Source of the DNA: Elusimicrobiales bacterium | GTDB lineage: Bacteria; Elusimicrobiota; Elusimicrobia; Elusimicrobiales; UBA9959 | Assembly (NCBI GenBank): GCA_028713125.1 | Contig: JAQTOU010000002.1 | Span: 665,574 to 729,573 of the forward strand | Direction of reading: 5' to 3' | DNA: 64,000 bases | In this document: positions 1 to 6,880 of the stretch, in pieces | How the letters are laid out: each line of letters starts with the position of its first letter | Numbering within the stretch: position 1 is the first letter of the stretch | The notes under the pieces: generated by a model | Seen by the model: only the letters and a program-made list of their open reading frames with translations | The model's database searches: none | Told to the model about the DNA's origin: nothing | Translations under genes and position numbers: made by a program

Positions 1-513
1 CCCGGCGTCCAGGGCGAAGGCCTGGGCGCTGGCGCTTTCTATCCGCTCCCTGATCACCTTGAAATTAGCGCCGACGGCGAGCTTTGGCTTGAGGCGCCGG
101 GCATAGGAAAAGATCAGCGCCAGGTCGCTCGCGCTGTAGAAACCCTCGGTGTAGCCGTATTTGTTCCCGCGCTCTATGTCCCCGGTGCTCATCGAACCTA
201 CGCCCGCGCCTATTACGTAGGCGGGGCTGCGCCTTAAGGCGAAAGCGGCGTGTTCGGCATTGGTCCCGTCAAGCCAGATATTGTGACCGAAGGTTTCCTG
301 GAGGCGCTTGATATAATTCAGGCCGGCGGGGTTCCAGTACAGGGCGTCCACGTCGTCGGCCGCGCCGGTGAAGGCGTCGCCCATTGCGGCCGGCCTGGCC
401 CCCCAGCCCACCCGCAGGAAAGCAGCGGAGGAAGTCCCGGCGGCCCGCGCGCCGGCCGCGGCGGAGAGCAGGGCCGCCAGCAGGAGCAAAATGGTTAAGG
501 GCTTCATTTGCAT
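1..513 (-). CDS. PorV/UPF0164-like outer-membrane protein, partial
   Basis: Only the first ~170 codons are present; the gene runs off the left edge, so no stop is seen. The product starts with a signal peptide (hydrophobic run LLLLAALLSAAAG, cleavage likely near residue 23). It then shows the PorV/UPF0164 signature RPAAMGDAF, a short acidic stretch, then ALYWNPAGL, followed by amphipathic beta segments typical of an outer-membrane barrel. PorV proteins are known from type IX secretion as shuttle or anchoring proteins for C-terminal-domain cargo. Two in-frame ATGs (513 and 507) are possible and neither has a clear Shine-Dalgarno. The start lies 4 bases after the stop of the propeller protein, so the two are surely co-transcribed. 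A role in export or surface anchoring of the FlgD-tailed proteins nearby is inferred. Confidence 0.75.
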   Translation of the reverse strand, partial: MQMKPLTILLLLAALLSAAAGARAAGTSSAAFLRVGWGARPAAMGDAFTGAADDVDALYWNPAGLNYIKRLQETFGHNIWLDGTNAEHAAFALRRSPAYVIGAGVGSMSTGDIERGNKYGYTEGFYSASDLALIFSYARRLKPKLAVGANFKVIRERIESASAQAFALDAG

Positions 514-517
514 AGGG

Positions 518-2641
518 CTAACGGATCACGGAGAACTTGCCTTTTTTGGGCTCCCCGCCCGCTTTTATAAAGTAAAGATAGACGCCGGTGGCCACTTTAC
601 CGCCCGAGACGGTCTTGGTATCCCAGAGATAGTTGCCGGAACTGTCCGCGGTCGCCGACTTCTGAAAAACAAGCTGGCCGGCCAGGTCCACTATCGTCAG
701 CTTGAAGGCCTGGTTCGCGCCGAGCCCGGCGAAAACAATTCCCTCTCCAAGGGTGGATTGGTCGAAGCTTCCGCCGCTGCCGGGGCGATATGGATTCGGA
801 TATACCTTAGCGGGGATGCCGCTGCCGCCGGCGCCGCCGCCTCCGCCTCCTCCGCCCCCGCTGCCTATGGCTTCTTTAACTACGGCGTATTTAACATTTA
901 TGGACTTGGAGAAGCCTGTGACGCTCTTTGCCGAGGTATTGACCAAAGATGTCACTCCGACCCAGCCCAGGACATCGTCCCAGTAGGCCAGCGAGAGCGA
1001 GGCGGCGGGGTAGGTCCCCAGGTCAGCGTCGCTGTAGCGCAGCTTTATGGAAGCGTTCACGGCCGGGGCGGAGGAGTTGGTCACTGAAAAATAAAGCGCT
1101 TCGCCAACCTGGCGCAGGTCTCCGGCGGCTACCGGCACGGTATAGATAGTTATGGTTTCCTGGTAAGGGAAAGAGCCGGCCGGGACGTCGACCGTCACCT
1201 CCCCGAGTTTCGTCATGGCGTTTATCGTATCGCCAAGCCCGGCGGCTATGGTCCTGCGCATCCTGGTGTACGCCAGGGTGGTGCTGGCCGCGGCTTCGCC
1301 GTTCGCATTTGTCACGGTGACCGTGGTCACGCCGAGGATCACGGCCGTGGACGGAGCGACGGAGAGCGTTATCTGGCCGGCCGACAGCGAGAGGGCGCCG
1401 GTGGAAATGGCGGTGTCCTGGAAGGAAACGGCGCTGTCAGACAGGAAGCCTTTGCCCGTGAACGTGACATTCGAGGTCTCGCCGATGTAGAGCGGAGAAA
1501 CGGCCGTTATTTTCGGCGAGGCGTTATATTTAATGGTGAAATAATCGGAGTCGAGGCCGTTGTTGCTCTGGCCGGTTACTATGGCGTTGTCGTCTGCGTC
1601 CACCGCCACCGCGTTGGAAATGTCGGTAGACCCTCCGTCGTAGGACGCCGTGGAGATGACGTTGAGGTTCTGGTCGTATTTTATGGTGAAGTAGTTATTG
1701 GCCGATTGCCCGGTAACTATTATGTTGTCGCTGCCGTCGACGGCCACGCCGGTGGGAATATCCGTGCCGCCGCTGTCGTACACCGCGGAGGAGATCAGCT
1801 GGAGAAAACTGTTGTATTTCAGGGTGCAGTAGTTCTGGGTAGTCCCATCGTACTGCCTGCCCGTGACTATGATGTCGTTCCCGCTGTCCACCGCCAGGCC
1901 GGTGGCCCTGTCGTCGGCTCCGGCTGCGCCGTCCAGGGTGGCTTCGTAGAGCTTCCGCAGGTTGTTGTCGTATTTTACCACCAGGAAATTATTGCTGGCG
2001 GCCAGGGTGAAGCCGGCCGCTATCACGTTGTCGTTGTGGTCTATGGCAAGGGCGGAAGCCTCGTCGGCGTCTCCGCCGTCGTAGTAGGCGGTGGTGAGAG
2101 CGTTGAGCTCGGGGCTGTACTTTATGACGTGGAAATTTTTATTACTGGCCACTTCGGTGTAGCCGGCCACGAATATGCTGTTCTGGCTGTCGGTCTTTAC
2201 GGCGGCCCCGGAGTCGAACCCGGCCCCGTCGTATACCGCGGAGGAGAGCAGCGCGGCGAAGTCCGGGCTGTATTTCAGGACCAGGTTATCCATGTTCCCG
2301 GAAGAGTTCATCTCTTCCCCTGCCACGATGATCCGCCCCTGTCCGTCCATGGCTATGCTTTTAGCCTTGCCGCCGGTGAAGTTGGGGGTGAAGAACTGCT
2401 GCGCGGAGGGGCTGAGCACCAGGGTCTTGCTGTACTTCTGGGAGAGATATTTGGTGTTGTTGCTGCTGTTCCCCGTGAGGAAAATATTCCCGCCCGCGTC
2501 GGCGGAGAGGGCGTAGGCTATGTCGGCCGAGCCGGAGTCATAGGCGGCCGAGGAAAGGACTATCATCGACGGCGCGGCGGCGGAGGCCGCCGCGCAGCAG
2601 GCGATGATAAGTCCCGTAATGAATATTTTCCCCTTCCTCAT
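518..2641 (-). CDS. secreted beta-propeller/IPT surface protein with FlgD-like C-terminal domain
   Basis: About 707 residues. The ATG at 2641 is preferred: a purine-rich GGGAGAGGGAAAAGG sits directly upstream and a signal peptide (IFITGLIIACCAAASAAA) follows. A GTG at 2662 would only add a charged leader. Residues ~25-385 hold seven ~45-residue repeats of the SBBP/NHL-like type, each with a YD(S/G)G..D element followed by A(V/I)D..(N/G)(N/D)I(I/F)(V/A)(T/A)G, likely forming a beta-propeller. An IPT/TIG domain follows (ITAVSPLYIGETSNVTFTGK). Then come a beta-rich domain, a run of ten glycines and a C-terminal FlgD-like domain beginning KVYPNPYRPG and ending KKGKFSVIR. The FlgD-like tail is typical of secreted proteins and may be a sorting signal. 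It probably sits on the cell surface. The ligand is unknown. Confidence 0.8.
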   Translation of the reverse strand: MRKGKIFITGLIIACCAAASAAAPSMIVLSSAAYDSGSADIAYALSADAGGNIFLTGNSSNNTKYLSQKYSKTLVLSPSAQQFFTPNFTGGKAKSIAMDGQGRIIVAGEEMNSSGNMDNLVLKYSPDFAALLSSAVYDGAGFDSGAAVKTDSQNSIFVAGYTEVASNKNFHVIKYSPELNALTTAYYDGGDADEASALAIDHNDNVIAAGFTLAASNNFLVVKYDNNLRKLYEATLDGAAGADDRATGLAVDSGNDIIVTGRQYDGTTQNYCTLKYNSFLQLISSAVYDSGGTDIPTGVAVDGSDNIIVTGQSANNYFTIKYDQNLNVISTASYDGGSTDISNAVAVDADDNAIVTGQSNNGLDSDYFTIKYNASPKITAVSPLYIGETSNVTFTGKGFLSDSAVSFQDTAISTGALSLSAGQITLSVAPSTAVILGVTTVTVTNANGEAAASTTLAYTRMRRTIAAGLGDTINAMTKLGEVTVDVPAGSFPYQETITIYTVPVAAGDLRQVGEALYFSVTNSSAPAVNASIKLRYSDADLGTYPAASLSLAYWDDVLGWVGVTSLVNTSAKSVTGFSKSINVKYAVVKEAIGSGGGGGGGGGAGGSGIPAKVYPNPYRPGSGGSFDQSTLGEGIVFAGLGANQAFKLTIVDLAGQLVFQKSATADSSGNYLWDTKTVSGGKVATGVYLYFIKAGGEPKKGKFSVIR

Positions 2642-2662
2642 CCTTTTCCCTCTCCCGTTCAC

Positions 2663-2690
2663 CGATCCTCGATTCCCGACTCCCGATTTT
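2663..2690. repeat. heptanucleotide array, 4 units
   Basis: Four consecutive 7-bp units, CGATCCT, CGATTCC, CGACTCC and CGATTTT, fill the spacer between the CheY-like stop and the start of the propeller gene. The same unit family recurs at 44,204-44,245 and around 63,217-63,330. Confidence 0.7.
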
Positions 2691-2692
2691 CT

Positions 2693-3070
2693 TCAGCCGT
2701 TCGCCGGGTAAGCCTGCGCGAGCAGCTTGACGCGCTTTATAAGTTCGTCGTTTTCGTAGGGTTTCGTCAGGTAATCGTCGGCGCCGCGCTCCAGGCCCTG
2801 CGCGCGCTCGCTCATGCCTTTGCGGGCGGTGAGGAGCATGACCGGCATTTCTTTGAAGCGCTCGTCGGCGCGGATGAGGTCCAGGAGCTCGAGGCCGTCC
2901 ATCTCCGGCATATTGATGTCCAGCACGGCCATGTCCGCCCCGCTTTTTTTCAGGGCCTCCCAGGCCAATTTCCCGTTGGGGAAAGATGAAACGTTATAGC
3001 CGGCGGAACTGAGCACCATTTCCGTCAGGTCCCTGAGTTCGTCGTCATCGTCCGCGATAAGTATCCTCAT
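2693..3070 (-). CDS. CheY-like single-domain response regulator
   Basis: 125 residues, one receiver domain and no output domain. The acidic pocket (IADDDDE) follows the first strand, the phospho-acceptor Asp is in VLDINMPEMDG (about residue 51), the Thr switch is in MLLTARK and the conserved Lys is in LTKPYEN. AGGAGA lies 8 bases before the ATG. The gene is 28 bases downstream of the second MotB-like gene in the rotor/stator operon, so the obvious inference is that its phosphorylation state adjusts the motor. Flagellar CheY acts through FliM, which is not encoded here; the target would have to be the FliG-like protein or something else. The kinase partner is not in this operon, although a histidine kinase lies at 29.9-31.4 kb. 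Confidence 0.9.
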   Translation of the reverse strand: MRILIADDDDELRDLTEMVLSSAGYNVSSFPNGKLAWEALKKSGADMAVLDINMPEMDGLELLDLIRADERFKEMPVMLLTARKGMSERAQGLERGADDYLTKPYENDELIKRVKLLAQAYPANG

Positions 3071-3098
3071 ATTATAATTCTCCTGGTTCGGTCTGGAC

Positions 3099-3752
3099 TT
3101 ACTGTGCTGCCTTAATGCCGGCGCCCTGGTCCCTGGCCATGACTTCCGCCAGAGGGGCGGACGGGGCGCTTTTTTTGCGTATCAAGATCTCGACCCTGCG
3201 GTTGGCCGCCTGCTGCTCCGGGGTGTCGTTCGGGCCGAGAGGGCTGAATTCCCCGTGGCCGGACGCCACGAAAAGGTCCGGGCTGTTCCCCTCTTTTACG
3301 AGGAAATCTATGACGCTGATGGCGCGGTACAAGGAAAGCTCCCAGTTAGAGGAGAAATCCCCGCCGTAGAACACGGGGGCATTGTCCGTGTGCCCGTCCA
3401 CCGTCACCAGGTAGCGGCTGTCGAGTTTCTTTATGCTGGCCGCGAATTTCTGCATGGTAGGGAGCGCCGAGTCCTTAAGTTTAGCCACGCTCAGGTCAAA
3501 TACCACCGAAGAGGGCAGGGTGACCTTTATCCCGTCATCGAGCACTTCCACTTTCACGTCCTCCATTTCTTTCAGGTCTTCCTTTACGGTCTGGGCTATG
3601 CTCTCGTTGCGCTCCTCGTTCTTTTTTTTCAGCCTTTCGGAATAGTCGGCGTATTCTATAAGGAAGAAAATGCACAGGATCGTCATCACGCCGATATACG
3701 GCATGATGTAGGCGCTCATGGCTCCCGACATGTCCAGCGATTTTTTTTTCAT
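3099..3752 (-). CDS. MotB/OmpA-like stator protein lacking the proton-binding Asp
   Basis: 217 residues. One N-terminal membrane helix (residues ~15-35) is followed by a charged coiled-coil-like stretch (ERLKKKNEERNESIAQ) and an OmpA-type peptidoglycan-binding domain (VDGHTDNAPV, then NRRVEILI). The helix aligns with MotB without gaps: PYIGVMTILCIFFL here against AYADFMTAMMAFFL in Escherichia coli. The essential Asp is therefore Gly21. This protein alone should not carry protons. It starts 9 bases after the stop of the Asp-containing paralogue, with AAGG just before the ATG. It may form a heteromeric stator or a cell-wall anchor. Family assignment is firm; the role is inferred. Confidence 0.85.
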   Translation of the reverse strand: MKKKSLDMSGAMSAYIMPYIGVMTILCIFFLIEYADYSERLKKKNEERNESIAQTVKEDLKEMEDVKVEVLDDGIKVTLPSSVVFDLSVAKLKDSALPTMQKFAASIKKLDSRYLVTVDGHTDNAPVFYGGDFSSNWELSLYRAISVIDFLVKEGNSPDLFVASGHGEFSPLGPNDTPEQQAANRRVEILIRKKSAPSAPLAEVMARDQGAGIKAAQ

Positions 3753-3761
3753 CCTTGTCGA

Positions 3762-4454
3762 TTACTTTTTCAGCACCAGCTTGATCTCTATCCGCCTGTT
3801 TTTGGCGCGGTTCGCGTCGCTGTCGTTAGGGGCCGCCGGCATGAACTCTCCGTAGGCGCTGGCCGAGAGCCGCTCCGGGGGAAGGAGCCTTTCCCGGGTA
3901 AAGAACTGCAGCACCTGGAGCGAGCGGGCGGCCGAGAGCTCCCTGTTCGAATAATAGGGGCCGAGCCCCGTGGAGCGCGCCATGGCCAGCTGCCAGCGCT
4001 TAAGGCCGGGGGGCGCGGTCTGGGTTATCGGGACGTCGTCTGTGTATCCTTCGACCGTCAGTATATAGCGCGTGGGCGCAAGCGTATGGCCGACATTCGT
4101 CAGCACTTCCCGCGCAGCGTCCTTCAGTTTCGCCTGGCCCGATTCGAAAAGCACCTGCTCCGGGAGAACGATGCGCAGGTCCTTGTCGCTCAATTTAACT
4201 CCGGAAACACCCGCTATTTTGGCGAGCTTGTTCCCGGTCTCCGTCATGGCCTTCGCCGCGGCCTCTTTGTGGTAGATGGCGGAGGAAACCCCTTTCATAT
4301 AATCCCTGAACTCCTGCTGGGTCATGCCTTTCTGATACGCTATCAGCACGCTGGCGAACAGCATCATGAAAAAAAGGGCCTCGTTCGTGATGAGGTCGCT
4401 GTAGACCGTCATCCAGACGACCGGGACGTTCAGCTTCTTTTTCTTTACGGCCAT
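3762..4454 (-). CDS. MotB-like stator protein with intact proton-binding Asp
   Basis: 230 residues. Its N-terminus (VVWMTVYSDLITNEALFFMM) aligns with the MotB plug and helix WKIAYADFMTAMMAFF, placing the channel Asp at residue 20. The OmpA/MotB peptidoglycan-binding domain runs from ~100 to 228 (VLFESGQAKL, TVEGYTDDVPI, NRELSAARS, NRRIEIKL). It has an insertion of ~20 residues between the TDD and NREL elements compared with standard MotB. With MotA upstream it should form an ion-driven stator in the inner membrane clamped to the cell wall. It is 24 bases downstream of motA-like and 9 bases upstream of the second MotB-like gene. Proton versus sodium coupling cannot be told from the sequence. 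Confidence 0.88.
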   Translation of the reverse strand: MAVKKKKLNVPVVWMTVYSDLITNEALFFMMLFASVLIAYQKGMTQQEFRDYMKGVSSAIYHKEAAAKAMTETGNKLAKIAGVSGVKLSDKDLRIVLPEQVLFESGQAKLKDAAREVLTNVGHTLAPTRYILTVEGYTDDVPITQTAPPGLKRWQLAMARSTGLGPYYSNRELSAARSLQVLQFFTRERLLPPERLSASAYGEFMPAAPNDSDANRAKNRRIEIKLVLKK

Positions 4455-4478
4455 TCTTTAATTGGCGGCGCGAGCGCC

Positions 4479-5237
4479 TTATTCCTCTTTCCTGAGATGG
4501 GCGGCCACGTGCTTCTCCAGCTTGCGGCGCAGCACGAGAGGGGGCTCCTCTTTCTTGAAGGCCAGCAGCCCGAGCAGGATGAGCTGCTTGCCGAGCAGTT
4601 CTTTATTGCTGTAGTTCTCAAGCTTGCCGGCCGTGGGCAGCGCTATGAAGTTCGCGACGAAGATGCCGTAGAAGGTCGTAACGATGGCCACGGTCATGGC
4701 GGCGCCCATGGCCTTGGGGCTGTCCAGGTAGCGAAGGACGCCGAGGATGCCGATGAGGGTTCCGAGCAGGCCGTAAACCGGGCCGTAGCCGCCCGCGGCC
4801 GCGAAGGCCTTTTGCACCTGCTGGTGCCGCTCCATCATGAATTCCATGTCTTTCTCCATGGTTTCCTTTATGGCGTCCTCGTCCCATTCGCTCAGTATCA
4901 GCTTGACACCGGCTTTAAGGAACTTATCGTCTTTGACGGTGTCCTCGGCCAGTGAGTCGACCCCCTTGGACTTGACCGAGCCGGCGAGCTCGCAGAGCCG
5001 CTCGATCACGGCCCGGGGCTTTGTGATCTTCTGCGGGAAGAACGTGAGGAAAAGAGAGCGCGGGGTGTCTTTCATCACGTCCAGCGGGAACGTCATCAGG
5101 GTGGAGGCTATAGTTCCCCCGACTACCAGGATAAAAGAGGGTTTATCCCAGAGAAGCCCCATGATGTCTCCGGCGGCCATGGAATACCAAACGCAGCCTA
5201 CGCCGAGAAGCAGTCCTAGTATAGTTGAAAGATCCAC
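4479..5237 (-). CDS. MotA-like stator channel protein
   Basis: 252 residues, starting with GTG behind a strong AAGGAGA. Four membrane segments are in the MotA arrangement: two near the N-terminus (ILGLLLGVGCVWYSM, then FILVVGGTIAST), a large charged cytoplasmic loop (~70-150), and two more (VYGLLGTLIGILGVL, then AMTVAIVTTFYGIFVANFIA). GT..G and TT.YG..AN..ALP match the MotA consensus better than ExbB/TolQ. MotA surrounds the MotB helix, and its cytoplasmic loop pushes on FliG. The FliG-like fusion is encoded 34 bases upstream and two MotB-like genes follow directly, so this is a complete stator with a rotor candidate but no flagellar structural genes. Confidence 0.9.
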   Translation of the reverse strand: MDLSTILGLLLGVGCVWYSMAAGDIMGLLWDKPSFILVVGGTIASTLMTFPLDVMKDTPRSLFLTFFPQKITKPRAVIERLCELAGSVKSKGVDSLAEDTVKDDKFLKAGVKLILSEWDEDAIKETMEKDMEFMMERHQQVQKAFAAAGGYGPVYGLLGTLIGILGVLRYLDSPKAMGAAMTVAIVTTFYGIFVANFIALPTAGKLENYSNKELLGKQLILLGLLAFKKEEPPLVLRRKLEKHVAAHLRKEE

Positions 5238-5271
5238 TTTATGTCTCCTTTATCTTTTCCACCGTTTCGTC

Positions 5272-6810
5272 TTAAGCGGGGCTCTGTTTTTCCTCGGGGG
5301 CGTCCGCCGGGCCGGCGGCCGGGATATCAGCGGAAGCCTCGACCGCCCTCTGCTCGGATTCGGACGGCTTTTTTACGTCGGCCAGGGGAAGTATCAGGCC
5401 TTTTGCCGCAAGCGCGGTCACAGCGTGAAGTATCGTAAGCTCGGAGTCGTTGCTGTCCCCGGTCATCAGCATGTTCTGCATGCGCGCCGCCACCAGGTCG
5501 CGGATGGCCGGCCCCAGGGCTTCGGCAAAAGCTTCGGCCGTGTTCTTATCGCAGTTCTTGAGGCAGCGGGCGAAAGATTCCGCGCCGGCCTTGCGGAAGA
5601 CCCTGCGGATGGACGTCTCGTCGTAGCGCAGCAGGTCCTCGAACCTGAAGAAGCGGGTCGCAACGTTGGCCGCGAAGGCCTCGTCCCGTTCCTTTATGAA
5701 GGAGAGCGTGCTGTCCTGCGACTTTTTATCCATTATCTGCATCAGGTTGCCGAGGCGCGCTTCGCCGCCGAAACTGCCCGCCATCTTGTCCTTGATGCGG
5801 CTCAGCAGGTCCTTTATCTTTTCCGGCTCGACGAACTCGCGCTTGAGGTACTGCGCCAGCACCTCTTCCATCTTGTACCTGGGGATGGCCGCGAAGGCCA
5901 GCTTCTGAGGTATGCGCTGGACCACCTTGGCTATGACTTCAGGGGACTCGTCGTGAAGGATGAGCATCAGGTCGTCCACGTTATCCTTGGTGACGTATTT
6001 ATCGAGCGGCATATTCTCGCCCGAATCGAAAGTGAGCACCGACGCCGCGCCGCCGCCGCCGGCGATGTTCAGCGCGCCGGTCATGGTCGTTTCATTCCCG
6101 ATGTCGTCCGTCCCGCCTCCGGCAAGCGTAATTTCGCCTCCTCCCCCGCCTTTGACCTCAACTGCTTTCCCCCCCGCCGCGGCCATAGCCGCCAGGTTCT
6201 CGTTAAGGCGCTTCAGGAAACCCCTGAACGGCCCGTAGAGGAAGACGGCCAGAACCAGCAGACAGACGAGTACCACTATGGCGGAGATATCTATCGCGCG
6301 TGAGGCCTTCTCCGCGGGCGCGCTCTCCAGCGAGATAGTGTCACCCAGTTCGGAGTCAAGGCCCATTGCGTCCGAAACCAGCTTTTTGATCTTTGTTTCC
6401 TGGTCCTTGGTGACCTGCTTTCCTACGATGATCCAGATGTTCACGCTGGCTACGCCCAGGCGCACCTGCTTCTTGGCCGCCTCCGCGGCTTTTATCGCCG
6501 TGTTATCTTTTGTCATCGAGGTCGCGGCCGGCACCCCGGGCAGGATCAAGTCTTCTTTTTCGTCCCATTTTCTTACTCCGCCCTGGTCCGCCTCGGTTTT
6601 TTTTACCTGCACGTTTACTTTCGCCGCTACCGCGATATCCTTGGTGTTAAGGTAGGAAGACAGCATGGAGCGAAGTCTTTCCTCTATCTGGGCCTCGAGC
6701 GCCACCTTCCCGCGCAGGGCGTCGACAGACTGGCCCGCGGCGGGTCTGTAAGCTGCAAGCGGCGCGACCGCGCACAGCAGCGCTATTGTAAAGTATTTTT
6801 TTATCTTCAT
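5272..6810 (-). CDS. FliF C-terminal/FliG fusion protein, rotor-like
   Basis: 512 residues. A signal peptide (1-27) is followed by a periplasmic region ~30-165 that resembles the C-terminal periplasmic part of FliF (LEAQIEERLRSML near the start; KLVSDAMGLDSELGDTISLE near the end, like the FliF lv..avG.d..rGD.v.v motif). A membrane helix follows (~173-193, ISAIVVLVCLLVLAVFLYGP), then a Gly-rich linker (220-255). A FliG middle plus C-terminal region runs ~270-480 (LMLILHDESPEVIAKVVQRI; GGEARLGNLMQIM; FRFEDLLRYDETSIRRVFRK; final helix HAVTALAAKGLILPL). The product would be a single-pass protein with FliG in the cytoplasm, anchored by a truncated FliF. GGAGAAA precedes the ATG. FliG normally receives torque from MotA, whose gene is next. 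I infer a rotor ring of a non-flagellar machine. Confidence 0.8.
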   Translation of the reverse strand: MKIKKYFTIALLCAVAPLAAYRPAAGQSVDALRGKVALEAQIEERLRSMLSSYLNTKDIAVAAKVNVQVKKTEADQGGVRKWDEKEDLILPGVPAATSMTKDNTAIKAAEAAKKQVRLGVASVNIWIIVGKQVTKDQETKIKKLVSDAMGLDSELGDTISLESAPAEKASRAIDISAIVVLVCLLVLAVFLYGPFRGFLKRLNENLAAMAAAGGKAVEVKGGGGGEITLAGGGTDDIGNETTMTGALNIAGGGGAASVLTFDSGENMPLDKYVTKDNVDDLMLILHDESPEVIAKVVQRIPQKLAFAAIPRYKMEEVLAQYLKREFVEPEKIKDLLSRIKDKMAGSFGGEARLGNLMQIMDKKSQDSTLSFIKERDEAFAANVATRFFRFEDLLRYDETSIRRVFRKAGAESFARCLKNCDKNTAEAFAEALGPAIRDLVAARMQNMLMTGDSNDSELTILHAVTALAAKGLILPLADVKKPSESEQRAVEASADIPAAGPADAPEEKQSPA

Positions 6811-6843
6811 ATTTTCTCCGCCACGATAAAATACGGCGGCGCC

Positions 6844-6863
6844 GGCGGGATAAATGTCCCGCC
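6844..6863. other. intergenic hairpin inside the operon
   Basis: GGCGGGA and TCCCGCC form a 7-bp perfect stem around a 6-base loop between the PorV/TPR gene and the FliF-FliG gene. There is no T-run on the minus strand, so it is not a convincing terminator. It could stabilise or set the relative levels of the upstream and downstream parts of the transcript. Confidence 0.35.
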
Positions 6864-6880
6864 CGACGCTGCCGCCCCGC

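Noticed and set aside
830..870. GC-rich microsatellite
   Set aside because: It encodes the poly-Gly hinge before the FlgD-like tail of the propeller protein and keeps frame; no sign of a separate element.
3255..6303. Long plus-strand open frames opposite the motor genes
   Set aside because: Shadow frames of MotB, MotA and FliG-like genes; no signal peptide, motif or Shine-Dalgarno supports them.
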